A stretch of DNA of 64,000 nucleotides, taken from assembly GCA_948567375.1 (NCBI GenBank), contig OX419759.1, positions 12,492,744-12,556,743 of the forward strand, given 5' to 3'. This stretch comes from Lunularia cruciata. Lineage: Eukaryota; Streptophyta; Marchantiopsida; Lunulariales; Lunulariaceae. Made by a program: the position numbers and the translations under genes. Below, piece after piece: positions 22,004 through 33,489 of the stretch (positions are counted from its first letter, which is position 1; every line of letters begins with the position of its first letter). The notes below the pieces were generated by a model, which saw nothing but the letters and a program-made list of their open reading frames with translations, had not been told where the DNA came from and did not search any database.

Positions 22004-23103
22004 TCATTTGGGATCTTAAGAGGTTGAGAGTCTATCTCACTCAATATACTCATAATCATTTTTATCTCTTTAGGTATCTTCCTAGACCTGCTAATTCTAA
22101 GTTCCTCAAGTGGAAGCATTTAAATTTGGCAAACGTCTCTTTTATTTGGAGTTTGTCTACCTTTGATCTCATTTTCTTGCACCTTAGCATCTTTTCTCTT
22201 TTAACTTTCACACAAATTTTATCTATCATGGCAGTTCATTGTGCTTCAATTTTGGCCAATCTACATCATTCGTTAGCTTTTGTGATTCACTTCTAAGCTT
22301 GGTATGGTTGGAAAGATCCTCATACAATGCAGAAACTGTGGGTGAAGGTTTCATCTTCCCCCTCAAAACACTTCCATTTTCCAAGATATGCATTTTCAAT
22401 CTCCATCTTTATCATGCTCTTCTTTATCTCTTGCATATTGTTTTCCATTGGTGTTGCTTTTGCATGTTGCAATCCTCCTCCATGGATGTGGCTTTTTTTT
22501 TGGCCTGCTTCAATTCCTCCTTTTGTAGATATAATATTGTGTAAACGCGATGAATGAACATACTCATATTATGAATATGAATTTGATTGTGAAACATATT
22601 TTGAATGCATTTGGATTGTGTAGCATATTCTAAATATGACATACATGGTGTAACAAAGGAATAAGATCTACTCTCCTCATCCCATGATTAAGTTCTTCTA
22701 CCCTTACGAAAACAAAACATTCAAGTCTTGAGTACTAGGAATAGTATCAAGAATTCTAATTCTTGATGATAGAGGAGTGTCATTTCCAATCAGTTCCATG
22801 TCTTCCTCATAGATTACTCCCATTGCATCCTCTTTTCCCGGCCTTGAACAATTATTTCCAAAATTTCCCACACCTAAACTTACCAATGTAGGGAGGAGAA
22901 AGAGAAGGAGAAGGAGAAGGAGAAGGAGAGATATGGGCCATGCCTTCAAATATCATATCTATCAGATCTAAAATGTTGACATTTGTGATTTAATTTATCT
23001 TTCATTGTTCTCTATCCTTGCTTTAGCTCACTCTTTGTCAAGCCTTCTTGAGTGCACTTGTCCTTCTAATTGCAAGTTGACTTGTAGGACTTCATATACC
23101 TTG
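22004..23103. other. Unassigned sequence left of the copia element
   Basis: Overlapping frames at 22024-22557 on the plus strand are Phe/Leu/Ser-rich. The minus strand of 22424-22642 has Lys/Glu-rich text (KEELKQAKKKATSMEED) that could be decayed coiled-coil sequence. No family is identified. The last bases before the copia LTR are CCTTG. Confidence 0.35.
22891..22931 (+). repeat. GGAGAA microsatellite
   Basis: About six consecutive GGAGAA/AGAAGG units. Confidence 0.8.
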
Positions 23104-23541
23104 TGTTGAAGTTTGTCATGAAATTGACGCAAATCTATACATCAATTACAAAACACAAGGAACACTTTAAGATATACAAAGCACTTATGCAAACTTCCTC
23201 TTCTTGCAAATCTAGTCACATGAAATGAGGAATAGAACACCTACAAGCTAGTGCATAGATTTTGAACTAACTGAACACTTGGTTATGTGGTCTTACCTTG
23301 CCTCTCCTGACTGTTGCTCACACGTCCCACTACTTAAGCTTTCTTTACTATATCACCAACATCTTGATGGAATGAAGGATTACATCTCATTGAAATGCAA
23401 GACCTATATACTCTAACCCTAAATAATGCCACAATTTGGGTGCTATGTACAAACCCTAACATCTATATAATATGGTAGAGGCTATATCAACCTCAACTAC
23501 CACTTGTCACATGTACTATCATTTGAAATGTAATTTCAACA
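23104..23541 (-). repeat. 3' LTR of the split copia element
   Basis: On the minus strand it begins TGTTGAAATTACATTTC at 23541 and ends ACTTCAACA at 23104, giving TGTTGAA/TTCAACA inverted ends. It matches 38433-38773 over its first four fifths. A polypurine tract precedes it. Confidence 0.85.
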
Positions 23542-23550
23542 CTCCCACTC
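23542..23550 (-). other. Polypurine tract of the split copia element
   Basis: GAGTGGGAG on the minus strand, directly before the TG of the 3' LTR. No such tract precedes the matching LTR at 38773, which fits that one being the 5' LTR. Confidence 0.65.
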
Positions 23551-25583
23551 ATTGAAAAAATGCTAGACTCCAATTAAACTTCTAAATGCATGAAACTTAT
23601 CTCCAAGTAAAGCTTTCAAAACAATGTTTGCATTTGGATTTCTGGTATTGATGTAGTTGAAACATATTTCATGTTTCTCTTCTTGATAGCTATCTATATA
23701 CTAGCTTAATAGCACTCTGGTTGTAGTTTCTAATATAATGATCTTGGATCTCTATGTGATTGGATTTTTGGGGATTTTTGGATTATACACCAACTTGATA
23801 GCATTCTTATTTTTACTTTATATTGGAGTTGGACCATCTTGTCCAAACTGCAGTTCCTTGAGTGACAAGTAGTGCCATATAGCTTCTTTGGTAGCTAAAT
23901 ATGCTTCTATGTACTTGGCCCTTATGGTAGAAGTGGTAGTGTGTTGTTGTTGTTGTTGCTCTAATCTAGTGGTTTGCCATTCATTGAGAATATGAAACCA
24001 TTATTGTTTATTTTCTAGTGTCTTTTTATTGTCTAAGTCACTTGAAAAATCAGCATCATGATACCTAACTAGTGTATTAGAAATACAAGAACCTCCACTA
24101 AATTCTAATACATGATCTAAAGTACCTTAGAGGTACATGAAAATTCTTTTCATTGTTTCCAACTGTTGAGATGGAGGATTAGAATTGAACTTTACCACTA
24201 TGCTAACAACATAAGGTATGTCAGATCTTGTACCTACATCTTACTGCTTCTTGGTAGGGTGCTCTAATTAGTCCCCTTTCTTCTACTTATAATCTTATAT
24301 TTGGATCTACAAGAGTAAAAACTTGATTTGAATCTCCAAGATTGAACCAATTTATAGTTGACTCTACATATCTTTCTTGAGTGTGATAGAGAAAAACTGA
24401 AAATTAGATTGACTCTTATTGAGAATCTTTAGCAATCTGCAAACACTCTTCTCCTTTCCAACTTCTATATATCTTTGTGGCTTGTCCATATTAATTTCCC
24501 CATGCAAATCTCCATTTAAGAGATTGTCTTGATGTCAAATTTTAGGCTATCTCCATGTCTCCGTTGTAGCTAGTGAAAGAATAGATCTGATGGAATAAAA
24601 TTTAACTACTAGAGCAAATGTATCCTTGTAGCTGATTCTTGCAAGCTATGAATATCCCTTGGCTACAAGTTTAGCCTTGCACCTTGAGATGTTGCCCTTA
24701 GAATTAAGCTTGGTTCTATGACACACTTACATTTTACCTCTTTTCTCCCATTTGGCAATGATGTTAGCTTCCAAGTCTTGTTATACTCCAATGACTTGAA
24801 TTCTTCATCCATGGCCTTCATCCACTTAGGTGATTGCACTACATATTGGAAATGAACAAGATTTGAATCTACATCTCCCCCTTCAATCTTAGTTGAAACA
24901 TTTCAAGCATAAGGTGTCTTATTGTAATCCCACTCACCAAGTCTTTGTGATGGTCTTCCATTCTCCCACTTATCTTGAGTGGTTGAAGTTGAGCTCATTT
25001 GTAAATCAGGTTCTTGATTGCCCTCACTTTTTTCTTGAAGAAGATAAAGGCTAGCCTCAATTGCTGATATTCTATAGTTTGCTTTGTGGACTCCCTAGAA
25101 GCTTGTGGAAACTCTCCATGAACTTCTCTATCATTAGTGCTCATTCTAGTGTTGGATTTCTCTCCATCTCCTTCTTGAAGACAATTTATATTTATGTTCA
25201 TCATTTGTAACCTTTGATGACCAGGTTACTCCTCTTTGAATAGGACGTCCCTTCTTTCATATATCTTGTTCTTCTTCCTATCCCACAATCTGAAGGCTTT
25301 GGATTCTAAAATATATTTAAAAAAAGACATCTCTTATCTCTTTGGATCAAACTTCTTTCTTTGACACTTTGGTGTGTGCACAAAGATTGAGCAACCAAAA
25401 TTTCTCAAATGTGCAATTATTGATCTTGTTTCATGCCAAAGCTCATAAGGAGTTTTCTCTAAAACTTATTCAAAAGTGTAGTAGGTTCCATTTCTTCTGC
25501 CCACCACTCTCTAGGAATTTTGCTAGAAAGAAACATACTTCTTGCTACTTAAAACACTATTCTATGACCTCCCTCTAAGATAT
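23551..25583 (-). pseudogene. Copia integrase C-terminus, RT and RNase H, decayed
   Basis: Reading on the minus strand: KTPYELWHET and FGCSIFVHTPKCQRKKFDP (about 25460-25330), the copia integrase end; WMKAMDEEFKSLEYNKTW and LPNGRKEVKCK (about 24830-24730), the start of the copia-type RT; VRYHDADFSSDLDNKKT (about 24070-24020) and AYLATKEAIWH (about 23900), the RNase H domain. A CAA-type microsatellite (23944-23959) has expanded inside RNase H. Stops such as LNL* after the RT start and several frame changes make it a pseudogene. The upstream half lies at 30090-31575. Confidence 0.85.
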
Positions 25584-27304
25584 TGTGGTACCCACATTTT
25601 TTGTTTTTTTTAAAAGTTTTGTTCTATTTTGAAGAAGAAGTGTATAGAAAAGTCGTATTGAACTAAGATAATAGCATTGGAAGGAGAAGAATTGTGTCTT
25701 CACTTTGTAACCCAAGAAAAGTGACTTTGTGTCAGATGCAAAGTACTCGGATCAAATCTGTTAGAGTTTAACCCAAAGTAAGGAGACTTTGCCTCAGGGT
25801 GATCAAACCAATATGAAGACAGAGTAACAGATTTCCTTTGGATTGGAAATTCAAGATTGGTACCACACACAAAAAAATGGATAAGTATGAGCAGGAGAAA
25901 TTGACAATGGCAAGAGAAGTGCATGTAGAAGTTGTGATTTCTCAGTAGACAATCTTTTGAAGAATGACTAAGAAACATTGGACTATAAAGTCAGGTTTTG
26001 AATCAAGAATGAGATGAATGGCAAGTGAATTTCCTTTGCCTTTGCGGAGTCATCTTGAGGGAGACCAGGGTAGAGGAGTGGTAATGAGTGAAGTTGTGAA
26101 GAATTCAGAGGCATTGAGAGTTGCAGGTCAAGTGGATGAGAGAATTGTCTTGCAGAAGCACATCACAAAGGAGAGTAGAATGACGGGAATGAGGAACCCT
26201 ACACTGGTGATAAGAAACCCAATGATTAGGAGGTTAGATGTGATGGCTTGCATCAAAGTTCTCAGTAAATTCTGCATTACTTTCCTTGCATGGAATTGGA
26301 ACCTGAGTTTTCCAAATTTCATGGTAGAGATCATGGCTAGTAAATGTGTAGATGGGCCGGCGATAGTAGGGAAAGGAGGCAATTTGGCTTGATGGACAGA
26401 GTCAGGTTGGAGGTTGGTGTTAGAAAGAGAGAGTGGAGAAGAGCATGGGGCAACATTCTTGGGGAAGGGAGAAGTAGCAAAAGAAACCCAAGAGACCAGA
26501 GATTCTTTCACCTTGAAGTGCATGAAGAATGGGTACAAGGTGAAGACGTATCAAGAACCAGTGCAAAGAAGCATTGTAGGCACAATGATGACCCTGTTCA
26601 AATCTGAGTGCACCACCTATGTGACAAAGCAGCATGCGGTGTTCTTCCACAAGTTGTTTGAAGGAGAACCAATCAACTGGGTAAAGTGCTTTTATTAGCA
26701 AATGAGGCAGACGGTGATGAATTGGAGGATGATGACACCATCACATTACTTCATGCCTATTGCAACACAGTTCTACCTTGGGTTGAACCTGTTAAGCAAT
26801 GAGGAGAAGAAGAATATCATCTTGCATTTCCATCACAATCTGCGACAAGAAGCCAATGACAAGGAGTGACAGTACATTCTGCAATTGAGAAGTAATGACA
26901 ATCATTATGCAAGAATGAGATAGGATCAGAAGATGGTTGTGCCTCTGCCAAGCAAGAAGAAGAGAAGTAGACCCAAGGTGGAGAGCTTGCCAATGCAACC
27001 CCAAAAATTAAGAAGAATAGGGTAGAGAGAAGGGAAGCAAGTTCAGCGGATTGCACCTGTAGAGGAAGTCGAATCGGAAGAAGAAGTAGAGTCTACATCG
27101 GAGGGATTGAAGGAAGAAGAGGTGGAGTTAACCCTACAAAGCAAAGAGTCCAGTGAAGAGAGCAAGGGTGAACCTGAGGTGCAGCAAGATCAAGAGAAGG
27201 AGATATCTCTGCAAGAAGAAATTGAGCGGCGGGATGTGGAAGAAGAAATTATGGCCGAGTAAGCAATTGAGGCAAAAGGAGTGGAGGCAAAGTTGAGGTA
27301 GTAC

Positions 27305-27974
27305 TGGAACACCCATTTGTGCATGTGTGTGGTATTCTGATATTTAGCTTGGTATTACAAGTACTTGAAAGATATTATTTATATAGAGATAAAGGATGGT
27401 TCTACATTAGTCATGATTAGCTAAAGTTAGTCATAGCTAAGATAGAGGAGAGCTTACTTTAGAGGAAGTAGAAAAGATAAGCACCACTATTTTGGATTCT
27501 AGTGTGTTGACTTGGTATTATTCCTAGGTGTTTGGCTTTGAAGAAGGAGTTGAGAACTCTTGGGCCCGCAAGCCTTTTTGTTTTGGATTCTTCTATAGTC
27601 CAAGGATAGCCCATGAGAAGGAATCCTTGACTTAGTGGTTGGGTCAAGATAAGATCACATAAATGGATATTCCTTTATACTCTTTGACTTTACTTGACTT
27701 TTAGCCTAGTAACTTGAGTTACTCTAGTAATTAGTAACTTTGGTGCGTAACTATTTCACAAGTATATAAACAAGGGGTGAGGAAGTACTCATCATCCTTT
27801 CATTTGCTACTATCTCTCTCTCATTGAGTTCTCTAGTGAGCAATGTCTTGAGTATTGGAGTGTTAGCCTTGGAGGAGTATGATGGAAGTGGGGTTCTTTG
27901 CCTTCTAAGTCCATGGTGCGCTACCATAATAGCCATCAGAGGTTCATCTTGAGTGAGAGACAAGCTGGCTCACA
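27305..27974 (+). mobile_element. Solo LTR of family E inside family C
   Basis: It begins TGGAACACCCATTTGTGC (TGTAACACCC in the copy at 1-628) and ends GGCTCACA. GTAC lies on both sides (27301-27304 and 27975-27978). Counting one base earlier on the right gives a perfect 5-bp AGTAC pair, with the LTR then ending CTCAC. It interrupts the acidic/coiled-coil frame between the Glu-rich linker and the coiled coil. No internal retroelement sequence is present. Confidence 0.85.
27763..27770 (+). promoter_or_regulatory. TATA box of family E LTR
   Basis: TATATAAA, conserved in the copy at 1-628 (167-174, minus strand). Confidence 0.6.
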
Positions 27975-30089
27975 GTACACAGCAAAAGGATAAGGTGCAA
28001 AGGGAGCCCGTCAGATCATCAATCCGGATGATGAAGAGAGTTTGGAGGACGAGGGGTCACTAACAATACAAAGATCCTGACTTTGTATTAAGATGTTGAG
28101 CTTGGAAGGAAGGCATCTGATGTTGTAGTCATTGAAGAGAAGGTAGTACAGGAAGCAAGATGTGAGGGAGTAGAGTACCTTTGGGATGTGGTATGTTCGC
28201 TGTTATTGCAGGTGGAGAAGAAGAAATAGGAAATGCAAAGCAGACGTCTTGACATACAAACAATGTTGCAAGTGCTAGAGAGATTAGAGAATGAGAATTG
28301 GAAGTTGTAGGAGAACTTGAGTAGAGGAGAAGAGGAATTGGAAATCTTGCAAGTAGATGCAGCATTGCAAAAGAAGATCAACAAGAATCTACAAGAGAAG
28401 TTTGAGAAGCAGGGAGGGAGTTGGCAATGAAAGTGAAGGAAGATACGCATGAAAGACTTTGGGTGGAGAAGTTACAAGCCAAAGTGAAGGCATAACAAGA
28501 AAAGGGCAAGGAAATGGTTGAAGCTAAGGAAGAAGAGCTCAATACATTTTTCCAGAAGGTAGAAGAGAAGACAGAAGCCTGGCAACAAGAATTTGCTAAG
28601 AAGGATCAAGAAGAAGGAAGGCTGAGAGATTTGGTGCAGATGTTAGAGGCAAGGATTGACCAATACGTGAAGGAATTGGAGGATCGCATAGTGAAGTATG
28701 AGGAAGAGTTGAAACTCAACAAAGCTATGATGGAGGAAGAATGATAGAGGAAGCAATTGGAGGATTCACTTGAAGGAGCAATTGTGGAATTGAAGGCAAA
28801 GTTAACCACAGAAGCCAAGGTGAGAATGGAGGAATTAGGTTTACAAAAATTACAATTGCTGGTGCAGGAGACCTGTAGTAAGAATGCAAAGAGCAAGGAC
28901 TTGAATGCCTTGTTGATCAATCATAGGACTCTGGTTGATAAGAAGATGTTAGATGTAGAGAATAACATTTATATCAGACTCGGGATGATTAAGTTAGAGT
29001 TAGAAAGTCTTTGGAATATTGTGCATATCAGACCCAAAGTAACAAAGATAGGAGTGTAGGTGTCTTTGGAGTTGACATTTGATACCTTAGAGAAGAGTGG
29101 GTTGGGAGAAAACAAGTTAGATAGGATACCCACTAGTACAATTGTAGTCTATAGTGAAGAGGTAGTAGAAATAGCAAAGGAATTAGTAGAATTAGATATA
29201 CCTAAAGAAGGAGAAATACTTGGAGGATCCTCGGGTTTAGAAGCTGAAGTTGAGGTAGACATCGGATCAGATTAGGACCAATTTTGAGATAGGAAGAGGT
29301 AGATATGAAGAGGTGCATTGCCATTTTTTCATTTTGGATCTATAGGTTGGTAAAGTTGTTAGGAATCAGGTTAGGGAGTTAGATAACTGTCAATTGATCT
29401 ACTATTTAAAGGAGGCATTTGTAGTTTTATGTTGTTGTTTTATGTTGTTCAATGATCAAAATTTTGAGAATAGATAAAGCAAATTGTTGTGAAGTGCTGG
29501 TCACTTGAGCTTAATTCCGGATATTAACTCTCTATGTGTGTTGGTGAATGTTGAGAGAATTTTGAAGTGCAAGACAATGTGTTTATTGGATGTTGGATTC
29601 TAGAGCCTGCTAATCTTCATTCTGTGTGTTTGATTTTGACTGAAGTGCAATTGAAGCAATGCCTTGACAGATTTGAGAGAATTGTAGTGTTGGTAGTGTT
29701 TTGCATTTGCGAGTACAATGTTGAGTTGATGTGAAGCAATTTTGATCAAGGAAGTTGTGCCTTTAATGGAGGGGTGGAACACAATTCTGAGGCAAAGTCA
29801 TTTTATAGTGAAGTAGCCATTTTTGGGAGAGATTGAATCATCACAATCAAGATTGTTTGGAAAGATTTGATGAAGTTATGATTAAGAAGTATTAATTTGT
29901 GACAATACTTCAAGTCAATGCTTACTACTCTCTTTTGGGTGTGGTTTCTACATGAGAGATTAAAGATGCAATCAAGAAGAACTACATTGTTACTATTTGC
30001 TTTGTATTTGGATATTTTTGACTCATATCTCTACGAGAATGAACTTTACTTACTTGATTACTGCAAAAGTGATACTTGTTGGGTTGTCA

Positions 30090-31575
30090 CATATACCATT
30101 TTTCTCAAAAATGCAAGTGTTATAAGGCTATCAACTAATCCAACACTTTGTACAAAAACAACATATTTTTTTCCAACAAATTCCTTTCCCTTATGGGATT
30201 TTAGTTTCTTAATCTTAACTCCATATTAAGTTTCTACATATGTGTGGAGTGTTTGATGCAAGAGAGAGTTTTTGACTTCCCTTTGAAGAAAAATAAAAAT
30301 CTGAATTCATTAGTGTCATGCTTAAAAAGGAGATAATATCTTGATCTTCCTATTGAGGTCACACTTATAGGACCTCAAAGAGCACTATGAAAGAACCCTC
30401 CAACCTTGTATTTTCTTTTTCTATTGTTGGACTTGGCAAAAGGTAATCTGTGATGCTTTCTTAGAGCACATCCATCATAATAAAAAGAATTTTGACAACA
30501 AAGCTCTTCTAGTTTCAAACTCTCTACTAATGCTTCTCTTTTTATCTTCCTAATGTAGGAAAGATTGATGACTAAGTCTGTGGTGCCAAAGTGCAATATT
30601 TAATCTTCAACACTTTTTCTTCCTTTCTAGCTTTTCAATCTTCTCTTTGCTTGCAACAATAGAGTTAGCTTAGGAAATGTTACCTATCTTGATAACCTTG
30701 ATCTGAAGTCTATAAAGCTATGAGTTGCAAATGTCTATTATCACCATTGCTCAATCTTCCTCCAAGTAGCAACCCTCTTTGGTGTAAGTGGTTTGGATGC
30801 TTCATTGTTTGCTTCTTGACCAATGCTAAACAAGTTGCACTTTAACTCTAGAACACAGAGAACTCCTTTGATAACTCTTTCTTAACTTCTTGTATCAATC
30901 TCACAAGAAGTCAAGATGTCCCCCATTCCAACAACCCAAGCCTTACAATCATCAGCAATATGCATTGGCTAGGTCATTTCTTCAATTTTCTTGAAACCTT
31001 GGAACCGCTCTTGTCTATTGGTTATGTGCTCCTTAATCTCTTCCATCAACATACCAAAAATGATTGTTGCAATGTTCATTGATACTTGTAGTAATGATGC
31101 TAGCACCAAATGGAATACTATGCATAGTTAAAGCATTGGCTTGACTTCTAGGATTATTTGCATAGTGGTGCTTTCTTCTTGGGAGGTTTTGCTCACCTCT
31201 GCATTCTATTGCCTAGTGCTCATTCAATTACACTTTTTATAGTTTGTTCTCTTCTTCATTATGAGATATCAATCTTCTTTTAAGTCTTGCCATTTTTGCT
31301 ATCTCCATTGCTTTTTAATTATCAAAAGCTAAAAATCCTTTCTTTGCTGAACTTTCTTCTTTTTCTTCTTCACATTTATTGAAGTGTTCTTCCTTAACAA
31401 ATCTTGCAATGAGTCTCTTGATGGTTTGCTGCTCCGGAGGTATATTATCTCATGCTGCTTTTACATGGCAATATGCTTGTAGTAAACTACAAATAATTTT
31501 GGTGCTGATTGAAGAATTTTTTATTCTTACACCAAGATTACTTAACTAACCAATGAGAGTGAGAGTTTCTACCTG
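30090..31575 (-). pseudogene. Copia gag, protease and integrase N-terminus, decayed
   Basis: On the minus strand: gag tail NLGVRIKNSS and IKRLIARFVKEEHFNK (about 31550-31390); a degenerate zinc knuckle ending AIECR near 31200; protease-region text ADDCKAWVVGMGD then GVLCVLELKCNLFSIG (about 30960-30820), the motif before the copia integrase (LKxNLxSxG); pre-integrase text FGTTDLVINLSYI (30600-30560) and CCQNSFYYDGCALRKHHRLP; then IGRSRYYLLFKHD (about 30340) leading to the integrase core, which is cut by the family C insertion at 30089. Its other half is at 23551-25583. Confidence 0.85.
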
Positions 31576-31608
31576 GCCAATAAAGTTTTGGCTATAAAGT
31601 TTCTACTT

Positions 31609-31769
31609 GGCTCAAGGAAGCTTCTTGAGAAGCTTCTCAAGAACCTTGTATGCTCCTTATAAATACAAAATCCAAAGTTCATGTTAGGCATTTGGAGTTT
31701 CCCACACTAAAGTGTCCTAATTTGATCTTCCATTCTCTTAGTTTTCTTGCCTTGGTCTCAATCTTTACA
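31609..31769 (+). repeat. Truncated 5' LTR, family B plus copy
   Basis: Matches the last 40 percent of the LTR at 38022-38432, from GGCTCAAGGAAGCT to the terminal TTTACA. The first part, including the TG end, is missing at the junction with copia gag. A TATA box TTATAAATA is at 31657-31665. Confidence 0.8.
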
Positions 31770-31770
31770 T

Positions 31771-31782
31771 TAGTATTAGAGC
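31771..31782 (+). other. Primer binding site, family B plus copy
   Basis: TAGTATTAGAGC, 10 of 12 matches to the initiator-Met tRNA PBS consensus, one base after the LTR. Confidence 0.75.
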
Positions 31783-31835
31783 AAGAATAGAATGGATAGA
31801 ATTTATGGACCACCAAATCTATTTTTGCCAAAATT

Positions 31836-33380
31836 TTGGAATTTTTTTGTCCGGGTAGTACCCAAGCATCATTTCACACAATTCATCACCTCATGCCTTG
31901 GGTAGGATTTTCTAAATACAATCACCTTGTCCAAGGAACCCTTTGTACTTCTAATTGTAACTTATGGAGAATGATGGACATGTTGCATTTATGTGCTAAT
32001 AATTTAGATAGATTGGGAATGGTGTGATATAGTAGTAATCATGGTAGCAATGCTAGAGGTTATCATTGCTATGTAGTAACAAATTGAGCACCTTACTTAA
32101 TTTTTGGATGAACAAGATCATCAATGATAAGAGCACATAGAGAGAGTAATAGTTTTAGAATAAGAAGAATAAATCCAATTTCCAAAACCCAAGGTTTTTG
32201 AAAGCAAGAATCTCCTGAGTGTAATGGAAAATTTTATGTTTGATTGCAAATGTAATTTTGAAGCTACCAATTCTTCAAGATGATCAAAAACAAATTCTCT
32301 TTGCTTCCAGACAATTGGATGGAGTAGCAAAGCTATGGTGGCAATTCCAAGTGGAGCAAATAGCAAATTGTTGCAACAATATTGACATGGGCAAAATTCA
32401 AGAATGCAATAATTTGTCAATTTGAAGCTATAAATACCACACAATCTGCAAGAGACAGGTTGGCAGAGTTGAAGTAGATTGGCTCTATAAGAGGTTACAT
32501 CATGCAAATCATCAAAAACACCATCATGCAAATTCCAAATATATTGGAAGGTGAAGCTCTAGATTGGTTTGTGAGGGGCTTGAAGTCATAAACCAAATTA
32601 GAGATAACTATCTGAGAGCCGCAACACTTGGAGGAAGCCATGCGGTTGGCCGAATGTTTTGATTCCTTGGTTGCAACAACTTGATCTTGACCTTGACCTC
32701 CACAAAACCTACCAATACATTATACAAGGAGGAAGAGCTAGCACCAATGGAGATTGATGTCATTCAACAAAGACCACTTGGCACTACAAATAAAGAAAAA
32801 TATGATAAAATGGTGGTTGTTTCTATTTTTGCCAAATTGGACATCGCATTCTTGAATGTCTACTCAAGAATAGGTAACCTTGACAAGTTGCCTAGATGGA
32901 GTTTGTGGAGTAGAATGATCAAGGAAATGATAAATAATAATAGGAGATTTTGAGCCGCCTATTGGGAACTTGATTAGTTCCAACGAGATCAAAGGCTCAA
33001 CCTATGCAAGTTTGCTTCACTTGTAAGGTATGATATATGATCATGGTTGTAAGCTATTGGTTGATTCTGGAAGTTCAAAAAATTGCTTGTCCATGCAATT
33101 TGCTAAGGAATTATGTATTCCTATCAAGCCAATAATTAGAAGTAGATTGATGCTAGCAGATGGTAGAATGGGTCTTGCATCTTCTTACCTTCAAGATTGA
33201 GAAAGAGTATTTAGAGTTTATGAGGTTTGTAGTTGCACCTCTACATTATGATGTCATTCTAGGTCTACCTTGGCTTGAACGTCATAAGGTTCAATTTGAT
33301 TGGAATATACAATAAATTCAAGTACAATACCAAGGTTGGAATTTTTGATTAGGTTGTCTAGCATCCAAGTAAGGCACCTA
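31836..33380 (+). pseudogene. Gag and protease of family B, decayed
   Basis: The leader peptide QASFHTIHHLMPWVGF (about 31870) is shared with the minus copy. The retrotransposon gag motif QLDGVAKLWWQ lies at 32315-32345, although overall frame is lost around it. Protease is recognisable at about 33057-33090 as LVDSGSSKNCLS, with the catalytic DSG triad intact, and is followed by DVILGLPWLERHKVQFDW (about 33250-33300), the usual second protease motif. Stops interrupt the frame, and no intact zinc knuckle was found. Gag would form the particle and protease would cut the polyprotein. Confidence 0.75.
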
Positions 33381-33489
33381 AGAATAGTCAATCCCAAGAT
33401 GGGATGTTTGTTGGGAAGGAAGCCATAGAGCAAGCTCTAGAGGAAGATGAGTCCCAAGATTGGAAATTTGTTAGTGAAGTAGTCATAAA

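Larger units (their letters stand above)
26400..29275 (+). pseudogene. Gag-like acidic/coiled-coil gene of family C
   Basis: Not a family I can name. Domains in order: a folded-looking segment at about 26530-26900 (VTKQHAVFFHKLFEGEPINW, then SHYFMPIATQFYLGLNLL); a basic patch (PSKKKRSRPKVE); a Glu-rich linker at 27055-27290; then, beyond a solo LTR, a long heptad-rich coiled coil at 28250-29060. From 28514 to 29275 a single frame of about 254 codons is broken only by TGA/TAG at 28742-28747 and TAG at 29057, with a further TAA just upstream at about 28493. These changes look like decay of one long frame. No zinc knuckle was seen. The arrangement suggests a structural Gag-type protein supplied by a non-autonomous element; that role is inference. 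Confidence 0.6.
25584..30089 (+). mobile_element. Family C element, non-autonomous, inserted in copia integrase
   Basis: The element begins TGTGGTACCC at 25584 and ends GGGTTGTCA at 30089. It is flanked by GATAT (25579-25583) and CATAT (30090-30094), a four-of-five match. It interrupts the copia integrase at the conserved QNG/ERK site: the minus strand reads FEKNG up to 30092 and RGRS from 25577. Inside there is a long gag-like and coiled-coil frame (26400-29275) and a solo family E LTR (27305-27974), but no protease, RT or integrase. Its last 150 bp resemble 53940-54090. TG/CA ends and a 5-bp duplication suggest an LTR-type element, although I could not align a 5' LTR with a 3' LTR by eye. 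Confidence 0.65.

Noticed and set aside
23104-25583. A separate 5'-truncated copia element
   Set aside because: The missing half lies at 30090-31575 in the same orientation, and the cut falls inside one conserved integrase motif. A split single element explains it better.
26128-26538. 136-codon minus-strand frame
   Set aside because: It lies antisense to the family C gag-like region, whose plus-strand frames match the second copy. The minus text is Leu/Phe/Ser-rich as expected from the complement of a Lys/Glu-rich gene.
28088-28450. 120-codon minus-strand Ser/Phe-rich frame
   Set aside because: It is the complement of the coiled-coil coding strand of family C.
29898-30089. A 190-bp TRIM-like LTR bounded by TGTGACAA and TTGTCACA
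   Set aside because: The inverted words exist, but the right one is already explained as the family C end and the left one has no flanking duplication or second copy.
29918-30229. 103-codon plus-strand frame
   Set aside because: It spans the junction between the family C right end and the copia integrase on the other strand, so it is a chance fusion frame.
32121-32531. 136-codon minus-strand frame
   Set aside because: It overlaps plus-strand gag of the family B chromovirus, including the conserved VAKLWWQ motif, and is a shadow.
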